Positions 16,549 through 25,348 of a stretch of 64,000 nt of DNA are shown here, one piece after another. Location of the stretch: contig DATAGZ010000021.1 in the NCBI GenBank assembly GCA_036263455.1, positions 1 to 64,000 of the forward strand. The letters are read 5' to 3'. The stretch comes from DATAGZ01 sp036263455 (GTDB lineage Bacteria > Pseudomonadota > Alphaproteobacteria > Dongiales > Dongiaceae). The translations under genes were made by a program, and so were the position numbers. The notes below the pieces were generated by a model. That model saw only the letters and a program-made list of their open reading frames with translations. It was not told where the DNA came from and ran no database searches. The first letter of the stretch is position 1. Each line of letters opens with the position of its first letter.

Positions 16549-17656
16549 GATGGAGTTCCCATAAAATCTCGGCGGACGCCTCGGCTCCCTTCATGGCGAG
16601 ACCAATTGCTGGCAGCGTCAAGGCCGCCGCCTGGTCGATCGCCCGGGGCAGTTCGTCGAGCGACTGCTCATCCAAAGACACGCACCATCCTCTTTCGGCG
16701 AGCAGGCGGGCGCGGAGGATCTGCTCGCTTTCCCCTCCTTCGGTAAAGGGAACGATCACCGCGCGCTTGCGCAGGGCAAGGGTCTCCAGCACCGTATTGT
16801 ACCCGCCTTGGGAAATCGACAAGGTGCAGGCCCCGAGCAAGCGCGGAAAATCCTCGCGAAACCGCTCCAGAACGACGCCGCCGCCCGCCGCCTGGGCAAG
16901 GGTGCGATACGTATCTTCGGGGAGGTTGGCTCCCGTGATGATCCGCCAGGGCCGATCTTTGAAGGCTGAGCGCGGACGCGCCGCCAATGCCGCGGCGAGC
17001 AGGGGTGCGCCGACCGCCCCGCCACCTGCCGAGACCAGAATTTCTCCGCTGGGTGGGCTGGCTTCCGGCATTCGGTCGAGCACGTAGCCTGTATAGATCA
17101 GCTTGTCCGCGATCTCCGTCAGGCGCGGGAAATTGAAAGGCGCGACGGCCGCGTCGCCATGGACCAGAATGCAATCGAAATGATCGCGGATGAGTGTCAG
17201 CACTTCCTGATCGCGCGCCGGCTTATGCTTGGGGACCAGGATGTCGCGCACCGATGCCGCGACCGGCAGGCCGCGCGCCGCGGCGAGCAGCGGCAGGAGT
17301 TCGAAATGAAATTGGCGCCGTCCGAATGGAAACATTTCGAGCAGCAGCATATCCGGCCGCTCCGCGCTGAAGGCGTCCAGCAGCGCATGCCGCCGCCGGT
17401 CGCGCCACTCCTCATCGATGGGCCGGCCATCCTGATCCGCGATGAAGGAAAAACCATGATCGCCCGCCTTGGCCGGGGGGAGCTGGATCAGCCGAACCGA
17501 ATCCTCGCCGGCCCACGAGACCGGCATGCCGCCGCTCACCACCGCGACCGAAAAACCGCGTTTAGCCGCCGCCCGGGCAATCGCGCGCGCGCGGGTAAGG
17601 TGGCCGATGCCGAGCAGATGCTGGACATAAAGGAAGAGGCGCGGCGCGCGGCTCAT
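16514..17656 (-). CDS. MurG-like GT-B glycosyltransferase
   Basis: 380 residues with the GT-B layout of the COG4671 predicted glycosyltransferases. N-terminal domain begins RLFLYVQHLLGIGHLTRARAIARAAAKRGF, with the GxGHxxR acceptor loop as in MurG; the C-terminal donor half has ILVSAGGGAVG and the late GGYNTVLETLALRKRAVIVPF segment that matches the MurG nucleotide-sugar-binding GG..T..E motif. The frame is open 39 codons further upstream, but ATG 17656 is chosen because it makes the typical ATGA overlap with the methyltransferase stop. Cytoplasmic or peripheral membrane. Acceptor and donor unknown. Confidence 0.82.
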   Translation of the reverse strand: MSRAPRLFLYVQHLLGIGHLTRARAIARAAAKRGFSVAVVSGGMPVSWAGEDSVRLIQLPPAKAGDHGFSFIADQDGRPIDEEWRDRRRHALLDAFSAERPDMLLLEMFPFGRRQFHFELLPLLAAARGLPVAASVRDILVPKHKPARDQEVLTLIRDHFDCILVHGDAAVAPFNFPRLTEIADKLIYTGYVLDRMPEASPPSGEILVSAGGGAVGAPLLAAALAARPRSAFKDRPWRIITGANLPEDTYRTLAQAAGGGVVLERFREDFPRLLGACTLSISQGGYNTVLETLALRKRAVIVPFTEGGESEQILRARLLAERGWCVSLDEQSLDELPRAIDQAAALTLPAIGLAMKGAEASAEILWELHHGRLGRSRPRT

Positions 17657-18468
17657 GATGCGCGCTCGAGCCAGAGCGAGCTTGCCAGCCCGTGCGGCCG
17701 GCCGGCGAGGGCAGGAGGTAGGGTAGTCAGTCCCAGATAACCCAAGGCATGGCTGGAAAAAAGCGGCGACCATTGCGTGCCGATGAGGAGGGTGCCGAGC
17801 GCCTGGCTCTCGTTATAGCCGCGCCAGCGCCAGCCGGCGGGATAGGAATCGGGCAGAAAAATATCATGAAAATGCACGAGAACCCCAGGCGCGAGCGCAG
17901 GCAGGATTATGTGCAGGAGGATGTCGACATCCGAGCCGGGCATGAGGATGTGGCTCGAATCGATGAACAGGATGTCGCGCGCCTCGAGTTGGGAAAAAAG
18001 CGCCAGATCGCATTCCTCCAGCCGGTGCGGGAGATGCTGCACCTGGCCGGAGAGGCGGGCGAGGCTGGCGCGCGGGGCGGGGTCGATCGCCAGGAGCGTC
18101 GTGGCCAATCCTTCGTCGCGCACCGCCCGGGCGGCGAACCTTGTGGAATGGCCCGAGCCGATCTCGATGATGCGCCGCGGTCGGTAATGGCGGATCATCG
18201 CATAGAGCATCGCCGCGTCGAGCGCGGGAAACCAGTCCTGTCCCCAGCGCGGCTCAGGCGGCTCGGCATTGTCGGCGATGCGGGCGAGCGCGCCCTGATA
18301 GTGGAAGAGCAATTCGTGGTGGGCGGCGATGCGCGCACGCGCCTCCGTGAGGCGAGCGGCGATAGCGGGATAATGATCGATGACGTGGTCGGAGCGGTAT
18401 CGATAAGGAATGAAATAGCCGCGCCGCGCGCTGATCCGGAGGAGCAGGGCCGTGAGGAAGGATGCCAT
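17653..18468 (-). CDS. Class I SAM-dependent methyltransferase
   Basis: 271 residues. Rossmann-type methyltransferase (Methyltransf_24 type) with motif I RIIEIGSGHSTRFAARA (about residues 99-115), motif II LLAIDPAPRA, and ILFIDSSHILMPGSDVDILLHIILPALAPGVLVHFHDIF, typical of methyltransferases acting on glycans or small molecules in surface-polysaccharide clusters. Three nt after the purB stop and overlapping the glycosyltransferase start by 4 nt. The family and neighbours suggest sugar methylation, but this is inference. Confidence 0.8.
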   Translation of the reverse strand: MASFLTALLLRISARRGYFIPYRYRSDHVIDHYPAIAARLTEARARIAAHHELLFHYQGALARIADNAEPPEPRWGQDWFPALDAAMLYAMIRHYRPRRIIEIGSGHSTRFAARAVRDEGLATTLLAIDPAPRASLARLSGQVQHLPHRLEECDLALFSQLEARDILFIDSSHILMPGSDVDILLHIILPALAPGVLVHFHDIFLPDSYPAGWRWRGYNESQALGTLLIGTQWSPLFSSHALGYLGLTTLPPALAGRPHGLASSLWLERAS

Positions 18469-18471
18469 ACG

Positions 18472-19770
18472 CTAGCGCGCCTCGGGCCCGAGCACGCGCT
18501 CGAAAATCAGATCGACATGCGCGAAATGGTAATCGAGGTCGAAACAGGCGGCGAGCGTGGCTTCGTCGAGCGCGAGCGCCGGATCGCCGCGCAGTTCCTC
18601 GCGCAGGGCAATTCCTTTTTCCCACGCCGCCATGGCGTGCCGCTGGACCGCCCGATAGGCGTCCTCCCGCGCCATGCCGGCACGGATCAAGGCCAGCATG
18701 ACCTGCTGGGAATGGACGAGACCGTGATAGCGGTCGAGATTACGGCGCATCGCCTCAGGATAGATCACCAGTTTCTCGACGATCTCGGCCAGACGTGCGA
18801 GCGCGAAATCGAGCGCGATCGTCGCATCGGGCGCATTCACCCGCTCGACCGCCGAATGGGAGATGTCGCGCTCGTGCCAGAGCGCGACATTCTCAAGCGC
18901 GGGGATCACGCTGCCGCGAACGAGGCGCGCGAGACCGGTGAGATTCTCGGACAAGATGGGATTGCGCTTGTGGGGCATCGCGGACGAACCCTTCTGCCCC
19001 GGCGCGAAATATTCCTCGGCCTCGCCGATCTCCGAGCGCTGCAAATGGCGGACCTCGATCGCGAGATTTTCGATCGAGGAGGCGACGAGCGCCAGGGCTC
19101 CGAAATAGGCGGCATGGCGGTCGCGGGGAATGATTTGGGTCGAGATGGGCTCGACCGCGAGGCCGAGCTTGTCCGCCACCATGGTTTCGATGCGCGGATC
19201 GATATGGGCATAGGTGCCGACGGCGCCCGACAGGGCACATGTGGCGATCTCTCCGCGCGCCGTGGCGAGTCTCTTCCGCGCACGCGCGAAAGCGGCGTAA
19301 TGGGTCAGAAGCTTCAGGCCGAAGGTGGTGGGCTCGGCGTGCATGCCGTGCGAGCGGCCGATGGTGGGCGTGCGGCGATGCTCGCGGGCGCGCCGCGCCA
19401 GCGCCTCGAGCAACCGGTCCATATCGGCAAGCAGCAGGTCGGCGGCATCGCGCAGCTGGATCGCCAGACAGGTGTCGAGGATGTCGGACGAGGTCAGGCC
19501 CTGGTGGAGGAAGCGGGCCGCGGGCCCGACATATTCGGCGACGTTGGTCAGGAAGGCGATGACGTCGTGCTTGACCTCTTGTTCGATCTCGGCAATGCGG
19601 GCGCCGTCCCAGCGCCCCTTGGCCCGGATCTCGCGCGCGGCGTCCGCGGGTATTTGACCGAGCGCCGCCATTGCCTCGGCCACGCTCGCCTCGATCTCGA
19701 ACCACAGGCGATATTTAGTGTCCGGCGTCCATAGGCGCGCCATTACGTCTCTGCTATAGCGGGGGATCAT
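18472..19770 (-). CDS. purB: Adenylosuccinate lyase
   Basis: Purine synthesis: splits SAICAR to AICAR and adenylosuccinate to AMP, releasing fumarate. The 432-residue protein has the fumarase/ASL superfamily signature GSSAMPHKRNP (about residues 260-270), the catalytic region TSSDILDTCLAIQL, and the His in GRSHGMHAEPTTFG. The start at 19770 gives MIPRYSR, the usual PurB N-terminus; an open extension of 24 codons upstream overlaps tRNA-Arg sequence and is rejected. First gene of the long minus-strand run. Confidence 0.96.
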   Translation of the reverse strand: MIPRYSRDVMARLWTPDTKYRLWFEIEASVAEAMAALGQIPADAAREIRAKGRWDGARIAEIEQEVKHDVIAFLTNVAEYVGPAARFLHQGLTSSDILDTCLAIQLRDAADLLLADMDRLLEALARRAREHRRTPTIGRSHGMHAEPTTFGLKLLTHYAAFARARKRLATARGEIATCALSGAVGTYAHIDPRIETMVADKLGLAVEPISTQIIPRDRHAAYFGALALVASSIENLAIEVRHLQRSEIGEAEEYFAPGQKGSSAMPHKRNPILSENLTGLARLVRGSVIPALENVALWHERDISHSAVERVNAPDATIALDFALARLAEIVEKLVIYPEAMRRNLDRYHGLVHSQQVMLALIRAGMAREDAYRAVQRHAMAAWEKGIALREELRGDPALALDEATLAACFDLDYHFAHVDLIFERVLGPEAR

Positions 19771-19834
19771 GCGGGCATCGTGACGCGCCTTTCGTCGCGC
19801 CGCGCCACGATCTATGCAGCGGCGCGGGAGGCGA

Positions 19835-19911
19835 TGGCGCACCCGAAGAGATTCGAACTCCTAACCTTCTGATCCGTAGTCAGATGCTCTATCCAATTGA
19901 GCTACGGGTGC
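19835..19911 (-). tRNA. tRNA-Arg (anticodon ACG)
   Basis: The 77-nt minus-strand cloverleaf begins GCACCCGTAGCTCAATTGGA, has anticodon stem/loop CTGAC-TACGGAT-CAG centred on anticodon ACG (read as ICG after deamination, decoding CGN), T-arm with GTTCGAATC, and ends in encoded CCA. It lies 64 nt upstream of purB in the same direction. Confidence 0.97.
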
Positions 19912-20055
19912 TCTCGATCGCCGACGGGGCGGGACACTACACGAGCACAGCCGGCGGCGCAAGCGCTCCGGCCCCGCCAAGCAACTGGCACATGCGCGCC
20001 GATTTTGATAAAAGGCCCGCATGTCTCTCTCGATAATGTCGCCGTCCCGCCGGCC

Positions 20056-20679
20056 ATGACCATTCATCTCCACCAGGGCGATTTGCCGGAGGGAATCGAC
20101 CTCGGCCCGCTCGTCGCCATCGATTCCGAGGCCATGGGTCTCGATCCCCGCCGCGACCGGCTCTGCCTGGTCCAGCTTTCGGCCGGCGACGGAGTGACCC
20201 ATCTCGTGCAGCTGCCGCCCCTCTCCCCGGGGGGTATCCATCGCGCGCCGGTATTGGCGCAGTTGCTCGAGGATCCGGGCCGCGTGAAGCTCTTCCATTT
20301 CGCGCGTTTCGACGTGGCCGCCTTTCGCGCCTGGCTGGGCGTCGTGTGCCGGCCGATCTATTGCACTAAGATCGCGTCGCGGTTGGTACGCACCTATACC
20401 GACCGCCACGGGCTCAAGGATCTGTGCCGCGAGCTTCTTGGGATCGATCTTTCCAAGCAGCAGCAGAGTTCGGACTGGGGCGCCAGGGAGCTCAATGCCG
20501 ACCAGATGAAATATGCGGCCTCCGATGTCCTCCACCTCCACGGCCTAAAAGAACGGCTCGATAGCATGCTGGCGCGCGAGGGGCGCGCTTCACTCGCCCA
20601 GGCCTGTTTCGATTTTCTTCCTGTGCGCGCCGAGCTCGATTTGCTGGGTTGGGACGAGCCGGACATCTTCGCGCATTAA
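20056..20679 (+). CDS. rnd: Ribonuclease D, short form (exonuclease domain only)
   Basis: 207 residues, a DEDD-family 3'-5' exoribonuclease. Motifs: VAIDSEAMGLDP (Asp and Glu of Exo I, about residues 20-31), VKLFHFARFDVAAFR (Exo II), and DQMKYAASDVLHLHGL (Exo III with Tyr and Asp). E. coli RNase D is about 375 residues with HRDC domains; this lacks them, as is usual in Alphaproteobacteria. Start chosen at 20056 because the family core begins there, although the frame opens earlier. Three nt before kdsD, so co-transcribed with the LPS genes. Confidence 0.92.
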   Translation: MTIHLHQGDLPEGIDLGPLVAIDSEAMGLDPRRDRLCLVQLSAGDGVTHLVQLPPLSPGGIHRAPVLAQLLEDPGRVKLFHFARFDVAAFRAWLGVVCRPIYCTKIASRLVRTYTDRHGLKDLCRELLGIDLSKQQQSSDWGARELNADQMKYAASDVLHLHGLKERLDSMLAREGRASLAQACFDFLPVRAELDLLGWDEPDIFAH

Positions 20680-20682
20680 GCC

Positions 20683-21636
20683 ATGACGAGCGGCATCGAT
20701 TCGGTAAGATCCGTCCTGCGTCAAGAAGCCCGTGCCCTCGAGACGCTGGCCGACGCGCTTGACGGCGCCCTTTCCCAAGCGCTGGATATTCTCGGCCGCG
20801 CGTCTGGCCGGGTCATCGTCACGGGAATGGGCAAGAGCGGTCATGTCGGACACAAGATCGCCTCGACGCTCGCCTCCACCGGAACGCCGGCGCAATTCGT
20901 TCACCCCGCCGAGGCGAGCCACGGCGATCTGGGCATGATCACGGCCCAGGATGTGGTGCTGGCGCTCTCCAATTCCGGCGAGACCACTGAGCTTGCCGAT
21001 CTCCTCGCCTACACCCGCCGGTTCGGCATTCCTCTGATTGCGATTACCGGGCGGAGCGGGAGCGCTCTCGGCCAGGCCGCGGATGTCACGATTCTCCTGC
21101 CGGCCCTGCCCGAGGCGGGCTCGATGGGACTGGCGCCCACGACGTCGACGACGATGATGCTTGCCCTCGGCGATGCCCTCGCCGTTGCCTTGCTCGAGAA
21201 AAAGGGCTTCACGGCGGAAGATTTCCGGGCCTTTCACCCAGGCGGCAAGCTCGGGGCGCAGCTTCTCAAGGTTTCCGATCTCATGCATCGGGATGACGAG
21301 GTGCCGCTCGCGCCGCGGAACATGCGCATGGGCGAGGCGATCTTGATCATGAGTGCCAAGACCTTCGGCGTGGTTGGCATCGTCGACGAGGCGGGTCTGC
21401 TGTGCGGGATCATCACAGATGGCGATCTGCGCCGCCACATGGGCAAGGATCTTCTCGACATGACCGCCGAAGGCGTCATGACGCCTCATCCCCTCTCGAT
21501 CCGGCCGCAGGCCCTGGCGAGCGAGGCGGTGCATCTCATGAACGCCAAGGCGGTGACGAGCCTGTTCGTTCTCGATCAAGGCAAGCCCAGCGGGATTATC
21601 CGCCTTCACGATTGTCTCGCCGCGGGCGTGGGGTGA
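20683..21636 (+). CDS. kdsD: D-arabinose 5-phosphate isomerase
   Basis: KdsD/KpsF interconverts ribulose 5-phosphate and arabinose 5-phosphate, the precursor of Kdo for LPS inner core. 317 residues: N-terminal SIS domain with GRVIVTGMGKSGHVGHKIASTLASTG (about 45-70) and LALSNSGETTEL, followed by two CBS domains beginning near VSDLMHRDDEVPL and VMTPHPLSIRPQALASEAV. HPGGKLGAQLL links the domains. Its stop (TGA) overlaps the lptC ATG by one base, coupling Kdo supply to LPS export genes. Confidence 0.95.
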   Translation: MTSGIDSVRSVLRQEARALETLADALDGALSQALDILGRASGRVIVTGMGKSGHVGHKIASTLASTGTPAQFVHPAEASHGDLGMITAQDVVLALSNSGETTELADLLAYTRRFGIPLIAITGRSGSALGQAADVTILLPALPEAGSMGLAPTTSTTMMLALGDALAVALLEKKGFTAEDFRAFHPGGKLGAQLLKVSDLMHRDDEVPLAPRNMRMGEAILIMSAKTFGVVGIVDEAGLLCGIITDGDLRRHMGKDLLDMTAEGVMTPHPLSIRPQALASEAVHLMNAKAVTSLFVLDQGKPSGIIRLHDCLAAGVG

Positions 21637-22274
21637 TGGCCGGGCCGCGGAAACGCCGCGGGGCGGTCTTCTGGCTAAAGATCGCGTTCCCCGTGCTTGC
21701 CGCGACTGTTACGACGGTCATTATCGTCTGGTCGAGATTGGTCTTGCACGAGATCCGCGTCGATGTTCCGCGCAGCCATGACCCGGCCCGCATCACGGGC
21801 CCGCGGCCCGGCGCATCGGTGCGCAATGTCGTCTATGCCGGCGTGGATGCGCGCGGCCGGCCCTATACGATAAATGTACGTCGCGCCACCGCCGATCCGG
21901 GCAAGCCGGGGAATTATTTTCTCGAGCAGCCCGATGGCGAGCTGACGCTCCCACCGGGGCGCTGGGCGGCATTGCGCGCCGACAAGGGCTATTATGATGG
22001 TAGCAATCGCATTATCGATCTTGCCGACCATGTCTCGGTGTTTCGCAGTGACGGCATGCTGTTCGAAACCGACAAGGCGCGGATCGATATTGCCGCCAAT
22101 GTCGTGACGAGCGACAGCCCGGTCATCGGCAGCGGCGATCACTTCTCGGTCACTGCCCAAGGGGTGCGGATCTTCGAGGATGGCAACCGAATTTTATTCC
22201 TGGGCAAGGCGCATTTGCTGCTTTACCATTCCCCGGATTCCCCAAAGCCAGGGCAGGAAGGGACCAACCCATGA
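21636..22274 (+). CDS. lptC: LPS export system protein LptC
   Basis: Bitopic inner-membrane protein of the Lpt bridge: passes LPS from the LptBFG transporter to periplasmic LptA. 212 residues with one N-terminal membrane helix (about 15-33) after a basic cytoplasmic tail, and a periplasmic beta-jellyroll domain containing FLEQPDGELTL and the repeated short strands of the OstA-like fold. Sequence is poorly conserved in this family, so the call leans on position between kdsD and lptA and on the topology. Starts at TGATG overlapping kdsD; overlaps lptA by 4 nt. Confidence 0.88.
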   Translation: MAGPRKRRGAVFWLKIAFPVLAATVTTVIIVWSRLVLHEIRVDVPRSHDPARITGPRPGASVRNVVYAGVDARGRPYTINVRRATADPGKPGNYFLEQPDGELTLPPGRWAALRADKGYYDGSNRIIDLADHVSVFRSDGMLFETDKARIDIAANVVTSDSPVIGSGDHFSVTAQGVRIFEDGNRILFLGKAHLLLYHSPDSPKPGQEGTNP

Positions 22275-23140
22275 AAGGAAGGATGATCGCGGCAATTGTC
22301 GGGCTTGTCGGGCTGGCCCGGCTTTCGCTCGCCCAGGATCCTCCCGCGCCTCCCGCGCCGCTTCCCAACCAGGCCCATGCCGTCCAGAGCCATGGCGACG
22401 ACCTCTTCGGCGATTCTCATGAGGACATCAATGTCACCTCGGAGGGCGGGCTCGAATGGCTGCGCGACAGGCACATCTATATAGCGCGCCAGAACGCGGT
22501 GGCGACACGTGGCAAATCGAGTATCACCGGCGATATGCTGACGGCCTTCTATGACGATAGCGACAAGCATCTGAAGCGTCTGCTCGCCGAGGGTCATGTC
22601 ACGATCCACGACGGCGACACCGTTTCGAGCGGCGAGCGCGCCGATTACGATGCCGACCGCAAATGGATCCGCCTGACCGGCCGGGAGATAAAATCGGAAA
22701 CCAGCGATTCCACGCTGACGGCAACGCGCAGCCTGGATTACTGGAGCGATCCGATGGTGGCGGTTGCCGATGGCGGCGGCCGGGTGGTCCAGAGCGATAA
22801 TACGATCACCGCCAATCATCTGGTGATTTATTTTCGCAAGGACCCGGCGCAAAACGACAAGCGCGTCGCCTTTCAGATCGAGGGGACCGGCGATGCGCAT
22901 GTCCTGACCGCCAAGGGCCAGGCGACCGCCAGCAAAGTGGTCCATAACATCGATCAGGACTTCACCTTGCTCACGGGCAATGTCCATCTGTGGGAAAATG
23001 GCCGTGAAACCTTTGGCGAGCGCGCCGAGATCAATAACAAAACCGGTATAAGCAAGGTTCTCGGTGCGGGCAAGCCGGTGCGCGCCAACATCAAGAGCAA
23101 TGATAATCCATCGCCGGCGAACCCGCCCGCCACGCCATGA
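22271..23140 (+). CDS. lptA: LPS export system periplasmic protein LptA
   Basis: 289 residues. Signal peptide (about residues 1-21, cleavage after LSLAQ), Pro-rich linker, then OstA/LptA beta-jellyroll repeats with NVTSEGGLEWLRDRHIYIARQNAVATRGKSSITGDMLTAFY and later TATRSLDYWSD and GKGQATASKVV-like strand patterns. LptA oligomers bridge LptC and LptD across the periplasm. Longer than E. coli LptA (185), as usual in Alphaproteobacteria. Overlaps lptC and lptB by 4 nt each. Confidence 0.92.
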   Translation: MKGRMIAAIVGLVGLARLSLAQDPPAPPAPLPNQAHAVQSHGDDLFGDSHEDINVTSEGGLEWLRDRHIYIARQNAVATRGKSSITGDMLTAFYDDSDKHLKRLLAEGHVTIHDGDTVSSGERADYDADRKWIRLTGREIKSETSDSTLTATRSLDYWSDPMVAVADGGGRVVQSDNTITANHLVIYFRKDPAQNDKRVAFQIEGTGDAHVLTAKGQATASKVVHNIDQDFTLLTGNVHLWENGRETFGERAEINNKTGISKVLGAGKPVRANIKSNDNPSPANPPATP

Positions 23141-23946
23141 AAGACACGCAAACCCTGTCCATCCCTCCGGCTTTTGCCCAGACATCCGAAAATGACGGAG
23201 AGGGCGTCATCGATCCGAGCCATTATGCGGGCTTGATCGGAACCCATCTCGGCAAGGAATACCGCCGCCGTCCGGTGCTGCGCGATGTCACCATCTCGGT
23301 GCGCCGCGGCGAGGCGGTCGGCCTGCTCGGCCCGAATGGGGCGGGCAAGACGACCTGCTTTTACATCATGACCGGGCTGGTTCGGGCCGACCGGGGTCAG
23401 GTCTTTCTCAATGGGGAGGACGTGACCGGCCTGCCCATGTATGCGCGCGCGCGCCGCGGCATTGGATACCTTCCCCAGGAAGCGTCGATTTTCCGGGGCA
23501 TGACGGTGGCCGACAATATCATGACCGTGCTTGAGTTGAATGAGAAAGTGAAGTCCGCGCGGGAGAAGCGGCTGACTGCCTTGCTCGAAGAATTCGGCAT
23601 CGATCACCTGCGGGCGACGCCGGCCGCGGCGCTCTCGGGCGGCGAACGGCGCCGCACGGAGATTGCGCGGTGCCTCGCATCCGAACCGAATTATATTCTG
23701 CTCGACGAGCCTCTCGCCGGCATCGATCCGATCGCGGTGGCCGACATCCGCCAAATTGTCTCCCACCTCAAGGATCGCGGCATCGGCGTGCTCATCACCG
23801 ATCACAATGTACGCGACACGCTCGGTATCGTCGACCGCGCCTATATCCTGCATGACGGCCATGTCCTGCGCGAGGGACCCCCGCGCGAGATCATCCACGA
23901 TCCTCAGGTGCGCCGCGTTTACCTTGGCGAAAGCTTTTCCATATAG
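23137..23946 (+). CDS. lptB: LPS export ABC transporter ATP-binding protein LptB
   Basis: 269-residue ATPase powering LptFG. Walker A GPNGAGKTT (about residues 66-74), Q-loop at YLPQEASIFRGMTV, signature ALSGGERRRTEIAR, Walker B YILLDEPLAGIDPIAV, and switch His in LITDHNVRDTL. An N-terminal extension of about 35 residues (Ala/Asp/Pro-rich) precedes the usual LptB start and could be a non-core tail. Overlaps lptA; rpoN follows after 9 nt. Confidence 0.95.
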   Translation: MKDTQTLSIPPAFAQTSENDGEGVIDPSHYAGLIGTHLGKEYRRRPVLRDVTISVRRGEAVGLLGPNGAGKTTCFYIMTGLVRADRGQVFLNGEDVTGLPMYARARRGIGYLPQEASIFRGMTVADNIMTVLELNEKVKSAREKRLTALLEEFGIDHLRATPAAALSGGERRRTEIARCLASEPNYILLDEPLAGIDPIAVADIRQIVSHLKDRGIGVLITDHNVRDTLGIVDRAYILHDGHVLREGPPREIIHDPQVRRVYLGESFSI

Positions 23947-23955
23947 ATCCAAGCG

Positions 23956-25284
23956 ATGGGTCTCACTCAAAAGCTCGATCTCAGGCTTGGCCAGCACCTG
24001 GTGATGACGCCGCAATTACGCCAGGCCATCAAATTGCTGGAAATGCCGCACGACGAGCTGGCCGCCTATGTGGAGGGCGAGCTCGAGCGTAATCCCTGCT
24101 TGGAAAAGGCCGAGGATAATGTCTTCTCTTTTCCTACGCCGCCTGCATCCACCGGTTCGCCACATGAAACCGGCGAGCGGCAGATCGCCACGGAACGGAC
24201 GCTGCGCGAGCATCTGGAGGAACAGGCGCGTCTCGATATTGCCGACCGGTCGCTTCTCTCGCTGGTCCTTCATCTGGTCGGCCATCTCGACGAGAAGGGC
24301 TACCTCGCGACGCCGCTCGCCGAGATTGCGGCAGGGTTGCGCGTCTCCTCGGCCCATCTCGAGGAAGCGCTCCTCCTGCTGCAGCGCCTCGATCCTCCTG
24401 GGATCGGCGCGCGCGACCTCGCGGAATGCCTGGCGTTGCAGCTACGCGAGCGAAACCGGCTCGACCCCTTGATGCGCGGGCTATTGACCCATCTCGATCT
24501 CGTGGCGCGCGCCGAACATGAAAAACTGCGCGCGTTGCTCGGGGTGAACGGCGAGGACCTCGCCGATATGCTCGATGAACTGCGCGGACTTAATCCTCGC
24601 CCCGGCCTGCAATACGGAACCGCGCCGCTCGATCCCGCCGAGCCGGACGTACTCGTCTCCCGGGGTAGAAACGGCTGGATTATCGAACTCAATCCACGCA
24701 CTTTGCCCCGCCTGATCTTGAACGAAGATTACCGGATCGAGGCCGGGCGGGGAGACGGTGCAATGCGGAATTTCGTGGCACCGCTGGCTGCCCAGGCGTC
24801 CTGGCTCATCCGTGCGCTCGATCAGCGCGCCCGCAGCATCCTGAGGGTTGCCGAGGCGCTGGTCGCCAAGCAGGAAGCGTTCCTGCTCGCGGGCGTGCAT
24901 GCGCTGAAGCCCCTTTTGCGCAAGGATCTCGCTGGCGAACTCGGCCTGCATGAGAGCACGATCAGCCGCATTGCCGCTCACAAGACCATGTTGACGCCGA
25001 GAGGGGTCATCGGTTTCAGCGATCTTTTCTCGGTTTCCCTGGCATCCGAAAGCGGTGAGGTCGCTGCCGCCAAGGCGGTCAAGGCGCGGGTGCGGGCCCT
25101 GATTGAACAGGAAAAAATCGTGCTTTCCGATGCGCGGCTGGTCGAACGGTTACGGGAGATGGGCATCCATATCGCCCGCCGCACGGTCACCAAGTATCGA
25201 GAATCCTTGAACATTCCGAGTTCGGCGCAACGGCGTCGCCAGCGCCGTGGCGTCGTAGCGCCGCGCAGCCCCACCCTTTCATAA
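23956..25284 (+). CDS. rpoN: RNA polymerase sigma-54 factor
   Basis: 442 residues. Region I: the Gln/Leu-rich LTQKLDLRLGQHLVMTPQLRQAIKLL (residues ~3-28) that contacts enhancer-binding activators. Acidic region II is short. Region III core-binding and HTH parts follow, and the RpoN box appears as ARRTVTKYRE near residue 418, with Thr where the consensus has Ala. Sigma-54 drives nitrogen and other activator-dependent genes. Its position downstream of lptB and before hpf and ptsN is the classic arrangement. Confidence 0.96.
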   Translation: MGLTQKLDLRLGQHLVMTPQLRQAIKLLEMPHDELAAYVEGELERNPCLEKAEDNVFSFPTPPASTGSPHETGERQIATERTLREHLEEQARLDIADRSLLSLVLHLVGHLDEKGYLATPLAEIAAGLRVSSAHLEEALLLLQRLDPPGIGARDLAECLALQLRERNRLDPLMRGLLTHLDLVARAEHEKLRALLGVNGEDLADMLDELRGLNPRPGLQYGTAPLDPAEPDVLVSRGRNGWIIELNPRTLPRLILNEDYRIEAGRGDGAMRNFVAPLAAQASWLIRALDQRARSILRVAEALVAKQEAFLLAGVHALKPLLRKDLAGELGLHESTISRIAAHKTMLTPRGVIGFSDLFSVSLASESGEVAAAKAVKARVRALIEQEKIVLSDARLVERLREMGIHIARRTVTKYRESLNIPSSAQRRRQRRGVVAPRSPTLS

Positions 25285-25291
25285 TCTGTTC

Positions 25292-25321
25292 TTGACGACC
25301 CTGCCAGGGGTTACCTATGGT
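25292..25321 (+). promoter_or_regulatory. Predicted hpf-ptsN promoter
   Basis: TTGACG (25292-25297), 18-bp spacer, TATGGT (25316-25321), 27 nt before the hpf ATG. It would let hpf and ptsN be expressed apart from rpoN. Confidence 0.4.
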
Positions 25322-25348
25322 CGCGACCTTCATAGCAATGGCTGGAGC

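Noticed and set aside
17749..19734. A 661-codon plus-strand open frame over the methyltransferase and purB genes
   Set aside because: Antisense to two genes with strong family signatures; the product matches nothing and has typical shadow composition.
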